From Leptodontidium sp. MPI-SDFR-AT-0119 (taxonomy: Eukaryota; Ascomycota; Leotiomycetes; Helotiales; Leptodontidiaceae), in the NCBI GenBank assembly GCA_020726505.1, contig JAHLEZ010000002.1, positions 1,922,001 to 1,986,000 of the forward strand: a DNA stretch of 64,000 bases, in the 5' to 3' direction. The translations under genes were made by a program, and so were the position numbers. Of this stretch, positions 23,591 through 33,588 are shown one piece after another (position 1 is the stretch's first letter; every line of letters starts with the position of its first letter). A model generated the notes under the pieces. It did no database searches and was not told the origin of the DNA. It was given only the letters and a program-made list of their open reading frames with translations.

Positions 23591-25013
23591 ATGAGTCTTT
23601 CGAGGGCTCTGTTATGCCTCCTACTTGCAAGTCCCACAGTACTTGCAATTTTGCAAGCTCCAGCACTCCCAAGTGCTCAACCTGTCACCACAGCAGATAG
23701 AATATACACAGCTGATCAGACCTCGAACACCATCACTGTCATCAAACCACTCACAAATGAAGTCCTCGGAACGATTGCTCTGGGTCTCCCTCGCATGACC
23801 AACGTCCTCAATCCGCAGTATTTACAAGTTGTCAATAGCCACGGACTTGGTTTCTCACTTGACGGAGTGTACCTCAGCCACGTTAGCGTAACAACGAACA
23901 CGCTTACCGTCATTCGCACAGCCAATAACAGTATCGTTTCGCAAACTTCCGTCGATCGAGCTTCTCATGAAGCGTTCTTTGAACATGACGGTCGAACTGT
24001 ATGGGTTGCTTGTCGTGGGACCAACTTCGTAAATTTGGTCGATGGGATGAATGGTGGAGTGATCGATCGGATTGAGACTCCCCCTGGCCCGAGCAAAGTC
24101 TTGTTCAGCCCTAACGGGAAGCTGGCTTATGTCAATCATATCAAATCTCCAACAATCAGTATCATCGACGTTGCGACAAGGAAAGTTGTCGGTACGATCA
24201 CGGGTCTTGGAGATGTCTTCTCAGACATGATGATTTCGGCAGACGGGTCACGATTATGGGCCGTTCATAAGATGATTGGAAAACCTAGTATCATTGATTT
24301 GGAAACTCGGACAGTCGTGACAGTCCTCGATACGGGTCTTGAGAGTAACCATCCGAATTTCGCAATCATTAACGAGACAACTTTCGGATTCATCTGTCGC
24401 AGCATCTAATGCAACAAGAATCTACAGACAAGACACACCTTCTTCAGTCCTGACATTCTTCAAGTCTATCCCAGCATCTGGCACAGAGCCACACGGTATT
24501 TGGTGCAGTCCAGACAACAAATTTATGTACTGGGCCAACGAACACAGCGACACTGTCGACGTAGTCGATTTAAGCACCATGAGTGTCGTCTCTACTTTGT
24601 CTGTCGGACAGGAAAGCCAAGCCCTGGCATTCGTCGCTAACGCCGTTCCTCCCTCATCGAACACAACTGGCAGAGAGAATCTGGGACGTCAAGGCCTGGA
24701 CAAGCGAGTCGAGAACCGCTTGATTTCCGTCACAAACTCTACGAAAGCAACAGCGCTCTTCACGACTCGTGAGCTAGAGGGGTTGGATATGGTACAAATA
24801 ATTGGTCGCTCGTTACAGATCAATCAGACATATGTTGCGACCGCGATTTGTTATGGGTATAGTGCTGAGGTCGCGAGATTTACAATCGTTAAATTTAAAG
24901 CGATAGTGCCGATTCCAGCGGAGCTTGGGTGTGTGGTTGCACCGCAAGTTTTGAGCTTCTTGCCGTTCTTCGATAATTATGATATTGATAGTTTGGAGTT
25001 GGGGCTTAATTAA
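23591..25013 (+). CDS. Secreted YVTN-type beta-propeller protein (reading frame break near 24345-24402)
   Basis: The start at 23591 gives a clear signal peptide (MSLSRALLCLLLASPTVLA). The mature part is built of YVTN-like beta-propeller blades, e.g. IYTADQTSNTITVIKP, FSPNGKLAYVNHIKSP with TISIIDVATRKVVGTI, and MYWANEHSDTVDVVDLS. Such repeats form 6-7-bladed propellers; the fungal members have no established function. The frame closes at 24409 while the same protein continues in the next frame from about 24390 to 25013. Two readings: a 58-nt intron 24345-24402 (GTAACC...CGCAG), giving 454 aa but removing NHPNFA-type sequence that looks coding; or a one-base insertion near 24391, after which VAASNATRIYRQ follows naturally. 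I favour the frameshift slightly. Confidence 0.68.
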
Positions 25014-25342
25014 GAAGCTAGTTTTGCTTGGTACGAGTGTTAATCATTTGAGAGTGGACATCGAATCTACCTAAACACCTAATTTTATTTCTTAAATATT
25101 ATACAGTTTCTTGACCGTATAAGTTTTTCTGCCAATTTTAATGACGTTATACTGAACTTTGAGGATTGGTCAGTTTCGGTGAAGAAGTCAAAGTATAGTT
25201 GCCGTCCAATCAAAAACGAGGTGCGCGATAATGGTGGAGGCGGTGCTTCAGCCCAGGAATCCCCGCCACAGCCTTAAACGACATCTCGAAGACTCATCTC
25301 AACAAGCATGTAAACTCGCCAGAAGGAATCGTCTGAGCAGCA
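25014..25342. other. Short spacer, no gene seen
   Basis: AT-rich 3' flank of the propeller gene and 5' flank of the HET gene. No other signal noted. Confidence 0.4.
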
Positions 25343-27253
25343 ATGGCGTCAGGAGTTTCCGCGATGCTATGCTGTTTGAAGCTCTCACGATTAGGATCGG
25401 GATCTAGTCCGACCACTTCTCCTAACCCACTGTACTCCCCTCTTCCAAGCGTCAGATCACGGCAGAAGCCTTTTAGCAAACAAAAGAGCCTCGCGGTGCC
25501 TCGAGATCTCATTCGACTCCTCAAAATTCTTCCTGGCTCGGCACCAAGTATTGTGGAATGTGAGCTGGTCGTAGTCAGACTGGACAAAGCCCCTCCCTAC
25601 GAAGCCTTATCCTATGTCTGGGGAAACCCAGAGCTTCTCGACTACGTTGTCTGCAACGGCCAAAGGAAGTCCGTCACGACCAATCTAGGCATCGCTCTTA
25701 AGCATCTCAGACTCCGGGACGAAACTCGTTTGATTTGGGTCGATGCGCTGTGTATTAATCAGGAGGACGTTAATGAGAGATCCTCACAAATCAAGTTGAT
25801 GCGAGACATCTATACTCAAACATGGAGAGTCGTGGTATGGCTTGGAGAAGATCCTGACGGAAAGGCTGAGGGGGCTATCAGTCTTCTTGAAATGGCGGCC
25901 GGAGAGTGTTCTCGGCAGTTGCAACTACCAATCGATGAGATCGCTCTGAAAGACCTCCTGAAAATCCCAGTTATCGTTCCGTCGTATGAGTCGCTCGTAG
26001 AAGCAAGTTTGGGCCAGATGAGTAGTCGCTTGACTGAGGAAATTGAGAGGAATATAGGTGCCGCCGCTTGGTTATGTTCTCACAGCTGGTTTGAAAGGAT
26101 CTGGGTCGTCCAAGAAGTCGCGTTTGCTCCCGCCGTAATGCACATTGGTGCTAAGGAGATTCCATGGAAAACAGTCGCCGTTGCTGCTAATTGGTTGCTC
26201 ATGCAAAGGATCACTTCACAGGTCGGTCATTGGAGACTGTTCATACAAGTCAAAGACATGTTCCTCGTGGACGATGCGGTTGGAGACACATATGTTAACC
26301 TTCTGGGACGGGTAGCTCCTCTCAGGGCGACTGACCCGCGAGATAAACTCTTCGCTGTCTTGGGACTTTCTCGACCTCCTGATAGGTTCAACCCCGATTT
26401 CCAACCTGACTACTCAAAGACCGTTATAGAAGTCTACACGGCCTTTGCACGACGTATGGCTGTAACTGATATGCCAAGGTTCGGGAACGCCCTCGCTGAG
26501 TTCTACTGGTTGGACCCTGACCCATATGTGGTATCAGAAGACCAATTTCCATCCTGGGTTCCACGATGGGATCGCAGGCAAATGACCTCGGGGCACATCA
26601 TAGCCCCTCGCGACTGGAACGTGTCTGGTGTCACGAAACCCATAGTCGACAACGTGTTTAGCCCAAGCCTTTTGGCCATGAGAGGTTTTCGCGTTTCTCC
26701 AACAAGACTCGTACACCATGGTCTGCACAAAGAAGACCTCAACGTTTACACTATAAAGAGGATGTGGGAGGGCATAAATCGATGCAAAGAAGAAGGAGAT
26801 TTGCCAACACTTGATGAGCAGAATTTGGACGACCGTTTTGTTCAAACTATTACTGTGAGCAGCGTGGTTGGACCGACTGGGGAGAAAGATGGACACTGGG
26901 GAGCCAAAGAGTTTCGTGACTACTTGGATTCTATAAAAAAAGGGGTGAGTGGCCAGTATGAAAGTATTCTCCCTGAAGACAAAACTCCTGCCCAGCTACT
27001 TTCTCTGGCTGCAGTGAAGAAAACATTCTTCATACTGGAAGACGGTCAAATTGGACTTGGTCCCAACGCTACAGAGCCGGAAGACATAGCGTGCGTTTTC
27101 TATGGACACAGGATGCCATATATCCTCAGACCTGTAGAAGACGGAAAGTTCCTTTTCCTGGGGCCGTGCTATATCCACGGTATCATGTATGGAGAGGCGA
27201 TGAAGGGGTTGAGTACAGGAAAATATCAGGAGGAGTGGTTGCAACTCTACTAG
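25343..27253 (+). CDS. HET-domain protein, single exon, 636 aa
   Basis: Uninterrupted 636-codon ORF. HET blocks: PPYEALSYVWGNPE at about residues 84-97, LRDETRLIWVDALCINQED at about 126-144, ERSSQIKLMRDIYTQTWRVV, then SHSWFERIWVVQEVAFAP (about 247-264) and TDPRDKLFAVLGLSRP (about 329-344). This is the HET-6/Tol-like arrangement, in which the domain sits near the N-terminus and is followed by a variable C-terminal half. The C-terminal half keeps the family's closing pattern, a hydrophobic stretch around VFYGHRMPYILRPV and YIHGIMYGEAMKG. It is likely an incompatibility or cell-death effector. It lies 240 bp upstream of a transposon insertion. Confidence 0.88.
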   Translation: MASGVSAMLCCLKLSRLGSGSSPTTSPNPLYSPLPSVRSRQKPFSKQKSLAVPRDLIRLLKILPGSAPSIVECELVVVRLDKAPPYEALSYVWGNPELLDYVVCNGQRKSVTTNLGIALKHLRLRDETRLIWVDALCINQEDVNERSSQIKLMRDIYTQTWRVVVWLGEDPDGKAEGAISLLEMAAGECSRQLQLPIDEIALKDLLKIPVIVPSYESLVEASLGQMSSRLTEEIERNIGAAAWLCSHSWFERIWVVQEVAFAPAVMHIGAKEIPWKTVAVAANWLLMQRITSQVGHWRLFIQVKDMFLVDDAVGDTYVNLLGRVAPLRATDPRDKLFAVLGLSRPPDRFNPDFQPDYSKTVIEVYTAFARRMAVTDMPRFGNALAEFYWLDPDPYVVSEDQFPSWVPRWDRRQMTSGHIIAPRDWNVSGVTKPIVDNVFSPSLLAMRGFRVSPTRLVHHGLHKEDLNVYTIKRMWEGINRCKEEGDLPTLDEQNLDDRFVQTITVSSVVGPTGEKDGHWGAKEFRDYLDSIKKGVSGQYESILPEDKTPAQLLSLAAVKKTFFILEDGQIGLGPNATEPEDIACVFYGHRMPYILRPVEDGKFLFLGPCYIHGIMYGEAMKGLSTGKYQEEWLQLY

Positions 27254-27493
27254 ATGAAAGCACTGGCAACCTCAGTCTGAGAAGGTTAATGTTATCTCTG
27301 AAGAATGGGCGTGATAATTACGTTTTGGTCCAGATGTTATTAATCTTGGTACTGTTGATACTGTATAGTTCGCCAGACCGCTTTAGACCTTTACCTTTTC
27401 GTTCTTAGTGGCTTCGTTACCGGACACACCTTGGCCTGTCTATAGTGTCCCTCGTAGTTCCTCTATAAGGATAAAGCTAACGCTAGTACCATA

Positions 27494-29335
27494 ACGTCTA
27501 ACCCCACCCTTCCGGCCACCCCCCCCTTCCGGCCACCTCGCTTAATTGCAACCCTCTCTATTTAAGACCTAATAACTCTACTTAGCGTTAACTTCAATAC
27601 AAGATATTATAGAATCTGATTCTTCTTCTGATTCTAGTTCTATAGGTGTAATTTGACGTTCTCTAGCTATAATTTAAGCCTCTTTAATAGCACGTATTAT
27701 AACAAACTTAGAATTTGGACTCGTCTGAATCTTCCTCTTTTTTTTTAGCCTTAGGTGCTTTAATCTCTTTTTTAACTCTTTAATTCTTATATTTGCCTTC
27801 CCTAATTCGTATTCCTTTTCGTCGATTCCTTTTATAACCTTCCTAAAAAGCAAACGTTGTGTTAGAAGTTAGTTATGTGATCTATTGGCCAAATTGCGAA
27901 TTTATAAGTACAAATCTTTCCGTACCTTTAGAGTTTGTAACTCAATTAAAGTATTAGAAACCTTCGGAGGCTGTATTGGCGTCTCGTGAGGCTTTAGGAG
28001 CGCTAGATTTGTCGATTTATTACTGTTTTCTAACAGTAAAGGGCTTATTAGCGGCTTGGCGACAGATATTGGCTATAGACTTGTAGTCCTCCACCCTGAT
28101 TTAATATTTAAGGGTGTAATACTCTCTTAACGTGCCTTTTAATAGTAAATAAGAAAGTTACGCTTGCTAATTAGTGTAGAATCGATTAAAGAACTCAACT
28201 TTTGCAGCTCTTTCTAGTACGCACGCTTGAGTAATGAGAAAACCGTTAAATCGAGAGGTTATAAGACGTGTGACGTATATGCCGGTAATAATAAGAGATA
28301 TATATTATACTTAAGGCATTTCCAAAGGAATTTTGTTGTCTCGTAGCTCTTATGGCCGTCTAGAATGAGGAGTCTTGCTAAATAATCACGTGGTTAAGTC
28401 TAAGGGATAAACACCTTCTCTAGCCACTCTAAAGCCGTGGCATTAGTCGTCTACCCATTTTCGGTTGCTGTGAAGTGCCAATTGTCGAATAGATCTAATT
28501 GAGACGGAAACTACTGTTGTTATACTAATTTCCCCTTATATACTACAGCTAAATCTATCGAAGCTCCGATTATTGAGATATACTTAAGAATTATCGTTTA
28601 ACCACAAGAACCTAGCTATTTCCCTTGTACTGTACGTGTTTTGGTACTCCCTATAATATATCTATTAAGACTATAACCTTCCATAATACCTGTCTCGTCT
28701 ATATTCCATCGTTGGTTAGCTGGAATAGCTTTAATTATCGGAATCTATAGTTTTTGGAACTATGGCCTAATAACTTTAGATCGAGCGCAATTGACTCGTA
28801 CAGAATCAATAGGGATTTGCTTTTTAGTCTTGAGAACAAGATTACGAGCTAAAAATCGTGTAATCTAATGTCTTTTGAGTGGTTTGTGATCCCCTTAAAG
28901 AACTAGAAGCCTCTTCGCAAAAAGCCGAATTTGTGCGTGTGTAACTTTATAGCTAAGAGCCTTTTGATTTAGTACCTAATTAGTTAATCGTTTCTTTACT
29001 ATCGTAGGTAGTTTTTGCAAGTAGCTAGCACCCTTTTGACGTGACTAAGTCGTTGTGTTGCGATCTTGAAGGGTACTCCTTAGAACACCTTACTTAAGTG
29101 ATGCCTTTCGTATAGATTTGCTATTTGCCACTTCCTCTAAAGCAGATTCGATGTCATATTTAGTGTATTTAAGCTTTATGATGTGAACAATTCGTACTCC
29201 AAATTTTAAGAAAAACGATTAAAGAATAAAATAATTATTAATTATTAAAGTGAAGTAATATGAGTAGTGGTGAGGTTAAGCGAGGTGGCCGGAAGGGGGG
29301 GTGGGGGGGGTGGCCGGAAGGGTGGGGTTAGACGT
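27494..29335 (-). mobile_element. Fot1/pogo-type DNA transposon, complete ends, dead interior (1842 bp)
   Basis: Left terminal inverted repeat 27494-27545 begins ACGTCTAACCCCACCC and carries CTTCCGGCCACC twice. The right copy, 29276-29335, is its reverse complement apart from length differences in the poly-C/G tract. Both ends abut TA (27492-27493 and 29336-29337), the target duplication of Tc1/mariner elements. The interior encodes, on minus, recognisable pogo/Fot1 transposase blocks broken by many TAG/TAA codons (see separate entry). Size, ends and TA duplication all fit Fot1-like elements. The AT-rich, TA-rich interior suggests RIP. Confidence 0.88.
28318..28726 (-). pseudogene. Fot1/pogo transposase relic (DDE domain fragment)
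   Basis: Reading minus from 28726: RWNIDETGIMEGYSLN (first catalytic Asp in DET), then WHFTATENG, a stop where the family has Trp, TTNATALEWLEKVFIP, and finally ARLLILDGHKSYETTKF (second catalytic Asp in LDGH). In-frame stops interrupt it repeatedly. The TGG to TAG change after ENG is what RIP-type C-to-T (G-to-A on this strand) mutation would produce. It cannot encode active transposase. Confidence 0.85.
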
Positions 29336-30715
29336 TAGTTTATTCTAGTGCTATATATACCGTAGCCGAATGCTCGAGGTGCCGGTACTACAGTAGTTTC
29401 GAGAGACGTTAAGATTATATATTTGCTAAGTATAAGGTATTTAATTAATAAAGACGGAAGGCCAACAGCAAAGCTAATAACACGTGGAACCTTAAGTAAA
29501 TATAGAAGAGATTCATCGTAGAAACGAATACGGGTGTAGTAGTTAGTGCTCCCTATAAAAACGCTGAGGCTAATTGTAAAAGAATATTCGATAGTGCAAC
29601 TACGGCCACTATTTAGACTTAAAGTATGTTTGTAAACTGCCGCGTCGTTAACCCGAGAGCGGAGACGTTCAATTTCAGCAATGATCTGTGATACATAAGT
29701 TACATCGTCTAAGACCTTTTTTTGTTTTTCAAGAACGCTTAGTTAATATCGGGTTTAAATAAGATATAAGAACGAGGTAATATAAAAGAGTATACCACTT
29801 ACCTTATTACACTTGTAATGAACTGGGGACATGTGAATAAAACACAAATAACTATTATTTGCGTCACATCCACTAATGGCTTTGACGCTTGGCCGTTCAC
29901 ATCCCGGCATTGAGTAAGAAAAGAACCTCGAGTTCATAGTGTGGTAGTGTAAGTAAGACGAGCTGCGATGGCTATGTGACAAATATCGTAAATGATGGCG
30001 ACACAAATGATGGCAAAGGTTACAGGAATCGCATGTGGCTAGACAAGACTGTGGTGGTGGTGGTTGTTGTTATTAAAGTAGTCCTTGTGTTGTTGATGCA
30101 GGTTTTGTCGCCGCCTTGGGATCGATTCTTGTTCTAGGGCTGGCCGCCCGCACTCGTGCGATTGAGCTGAAAACAAGCCCGCAAGCTCGGGGCACCTCTC
30201 TAACTTAGTATTCCAAGAGTCGCTCCCATCATTCTCATTTTCGACAAAGGCTACGTTAACTCGGAACGCATCGTATTGTATCTTGGTGACGAGCTGTGGT
30301 CAAGAACGGTTAAACATAGCATGAGGAACCGCACGAGTTTTAACAAAAACCGAATGGCCACATTGGAGCCGTATTGACTTTTTAAGACAATAATTGAATT
30401 AGTTATACAGCATTCCATCACCGTCGCAGAGCTGGACCAAGTTTCGAGGGTGCAATCCAAATCCAAATAAGTTAACAAAAACCAAATGCGCTTTATCTCA
30501 TTTCCCCCTCTGATGGCTGAGCTTAACCTGTCGTTTCTCATTGGCTTACAGCCACTATTTTAAGACTTTATCGAAAAAAGCTACAAAGGTCCCCGCACAT
30601 TACGGCCGATTAACTCCAAGGCGCAGGGTTTTACCGAGACAAGGTTAGTGGGCATATAGGTAAGGCTCCGATCAATGTCGGCTGATCTCATTGCAATGTA
30701 CACCAGGAGTACAGT
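29336..30715. other. AT-rich intergenic region, probable decayed repeat
   Basis: Continues the TA-rich composition of the transposon for several hundred bases (to about 29760), with no ORF of note. The pogo copy may have inserted into an older RIP-mutated repeat. From about 30000 the composition returns to normal. No gene supported. Confidence 0.4.
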
Positions 30716-32772
30716 ATGCCTCATCTATCGCGTATCTATTCTATTCTGCAGCAGCTGCCACGACTAAGGCCCACTGCCTATTGTCACTTTCGATTTCCCT
30801 CAGGCTCATCAACATCCTGGTGCAAGACTGGCCTTCGCCATTTGAGTATAATAAGTACAGAGCACGCGACAGCAATTCCTCTCCTCCTCGCGGCGAAAGA
30901 TGATAAAACCGGTACTGATTTACTTCTCTGTTGTTTGTATCGGTCACTCACCTCTGGGTAGTTGAGACGATATCGGAAGACGATCTCTACAAGTACACGA
31001 GACATCGCTGGGCGTCCGTTCATAACCCATTCTATCATTGTACTAGAAACTGAGTTTCAATAGAATACATGAATCGTCCCGTTTGAAGGAAAGATACCTT
31101 AAGTTTAACCTTCAAGCACTGTTGAAGGCAGCAGTTGCAGCATGCTTTAGCAGCGGGGCCCGTTGTTGTTCGTCTTTCGAATGAAGCTTCCGGACTGAAT
31201 CTAATGTACGCCATAGGTACTAAAATTCTAAAGTGCAAAGAGGGGATGAACAACAAAGCATATATCCTCACAATGGACAATGGCACTGAAGTGTTAGCAA
31301 AGCTCCCAAACCCGTGCGCTGGGCCCTCCTTCTATACAACGGCATCGGAGGTTGCCACCCGCACATTTGTAAGTTGATTCGGCCCGCAATAGAGACTTGG
31401 CACTAATTAGCTAGCTGTGTGATGCTTTAAGTAGTCCAATTCCTCGCATAATCGCGTGGTCTGCCAATCGAAGCAATGCTATCGGCGCGGAATATATTAT
31501 CGAAGAGAAGGCTGTAGGGGAGCCTCTTGGGAACCTCTGGAAAACTTTGAACACATTACCCATGAACGATCGAATGGCCATTGTGGACAAGATTTTGGAA
31601 ATCGAGAAAAAACTCGTATCAATAAAGTTTACTAAGTTTGGTTGTCTCTATTTTAGAGAAGATATTCCAAACAGCGACCCTCTCCAGACGAACCCGCCAT
31701 TATCATCTCAAATGCTAGACCGCTTTACGATGGGACCGCTCGTTTCGAATGAATTTTGGAGCGGCGAAAAAGCTGGTATGGATCTCAGTCGCGGACCATG
31801 TAATCCTCTGCCCATTCATATGTTAATTCTCGAGGCTAATAAGTAGAAGTTGCAACGCCGGAGCAATTTATCGAAGCACTGGCAGGGAATGAAAGAAAGT
31901 TCATTAAGGAATACGCTACTCCTCGCATGAACTATCATCGTTCTCTTGTAAAACCAGAGCCTCCACACGAAATGCTTAGTCTGATAGATCGGTATCTTCA
32001 ATTGACCCCAGCAATGGTGCCTGCTCAATTGACTAAGGATGTCGATATCCACTCGCCGACACTTTGGCATCCAGACCTCCATCCCAAAAACATATTCGTC
32101 GATCCTGAAACAAAGAACTTATCACACGTAATTGACTGGCAAGCCGCATCGAGTCTTCCATTGTTTTACCACAGTCATGTCCCGACCGCAATCAAGCACC
32201 ACGGCCCAGCACTTACGGTTCTGGACGACCTGGATTCGTGGCCCGAGCCGCCACAGAACTACCACAACTTGTCCCCGGATGAGAAAACATACATCGACAA
32301 TGCTATCGGTAGTGAGTACCTTCACAAATACTACCTATCTTCCACAAGAGTGAAGAATTCAAGGCTCTGGGCCGTCTTGCAGCGAGCAGCAGAGCTGCAT
32401 TTACGCACTGGACCTGCAGGTTGGGTTCAAAGCTCGTGGAGCAATAATGAAACATTCTTTCTGCGCCAGTCACTGATGAGCATTGCCAATCGATGGGAGG
32501 AACTTTGCCCGGATGCTGGCCCCTGTCCTTGGGTCTTCACTGAAGACGAAATCGCTTCTTACGAGCACGAGAAAGATACTAGAGGCTATGTTAGCCCCTT
32601 TTTGGCATATTTTCGAGACAACTGGGGCGTGCCCGTGGATGGATGCATCGAAGTTGGACGGTTTACCGAAGTGCGAGCTGAAATGAAGCGGATGAAGGCA
32701 CATTTTGTTGGGAGTGCGGATGATGAAGTGGAGAAGAAACTTGCTGAGAAGATTTGGCCGTATGAAATGTAG
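30716..32772 (+). CDS. APH/Aim9-like phosphotransferase-fold protein, mitochondrial type, 6 exons, 603 aa
   Basis: Exons 30716-30911, 30962-31013, 31064-31161, 31217-31368, 31415-31799 and 31844-32772; all five introns (44-55 nt) keep phase, totalling 604 codons. The N-terminal ~65 residues are Arg/Ser-rich and poor in acidic residues, like a mitochondrial presequence. Then come the family's YKYTRHRW block, RLKERYLKFN, the kinase-fold glycine/lysine strands (GMNNKAYILTMDNG, EVLAKLPNP), YTTASEVAT and PIPRIIAWSANRSN with GAEYIIEEKA. The catalytic loop is HPDLHPKNIFVD and the metal site HVIDWQ, both intact. It ends in the WPYEM typical of the group. Yeast Aim9 is the nearest named relative; its substrate is unknown. 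The third exon ends at an unusual GTTGTT donor and the second at GTCCGT, so exon 2-3 borders are less sure. Confidence 0.8.
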
Positions 32773-33588
32773 ATTTACATCAATGAGTGGTTAACTACAC
32801 TGCATCACATCGCTGTCTTCGAATGCCAATGAAGAGCCTTGGTCAATAAATCTCAGCTGGGTTGGAGGCTTTGGGAAAGTACCAGCAGGGAAAGAAAATC
32901 TGGTGCAATAGATACGCAATTTTTTAACTTGCGGTGCGGTTATATTTCTAATAAGGAGTACTGATTATCTGGCCGAGAACCATGGCGATATTATCGGGTT
33001 TCTAAACATGCTGCATAGCCTCTACCCGAACAGCGTACGAGTGATATCAAGGTCTGCACTGCTTCGGTGATATTTAGGTCTTCAAAACTTGGGGTATCGC
33101 CTAGGATGGTGGTTGAACTTCGTTGGCCACAGCCCGTTAACGACGGCCTCTTTTCGCTGTGCCTGTGGTTTTAAATTTAGAGTGAGAGTGGGTTTATATA
33201 CATGAGGAAGAGCTTTTAGAGCTCTCTATCCCTTATAAATCAAGCTCTAATCTAGATAAGCTGCGTTTTTTTCTTGGTAACCTATTAGATACTATAGGGC
33301 GGTATGACCAGGGAAAGTTAAAAAACCAGTAGAGCCTTGATTATGAGGTATAATATAAGAGAGCTCTATTCAAGGGTAGCCAGAACCTTAGCGCCTTCGG
33401 CTAATCCACGCTATCCCCCCTCAGTACCAAGAAAAAAACCGCAGCCTATAGAGAAAACACGTCAACTTCTACACCTCCATGCAATACATGCAACTGACTT
33501 CTAAAGAAACCTCGCTTCGGTCATGCTGTTCAAGTGTTTCCTGTCCTGACCTGGTGGAGCCCAGACTGTAGTTTTTATTGTCGGACGA
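32773..33588. other. Intergenic with fold-back repeat
   Basis: Convergent 3' ends of the APH-like gene and the TmpA-like gene. It contains the inverted repeats described at 33218-33445 and otherwise no coding signal. Confidence 0.5.
33218..33445. repeat. Interleaved inverted repeats / fold-back element
   Basis: Pair 1: 33218-33248 and 33331-33367, both bounded by AGAGCTCT, pair imperfectly over about 31-37 nt. Pair 2: 33260-33281 and 33424-33445 (GCTGCG, T-run, CTTGGTAAC versus its complement) pair over 22 nt with about two mismatches. The arms of the two pairs interleave, so both hairpins cannot form at once. Pair 2 could be the ends of a 186-bp MITE. Confidence 0.55.
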
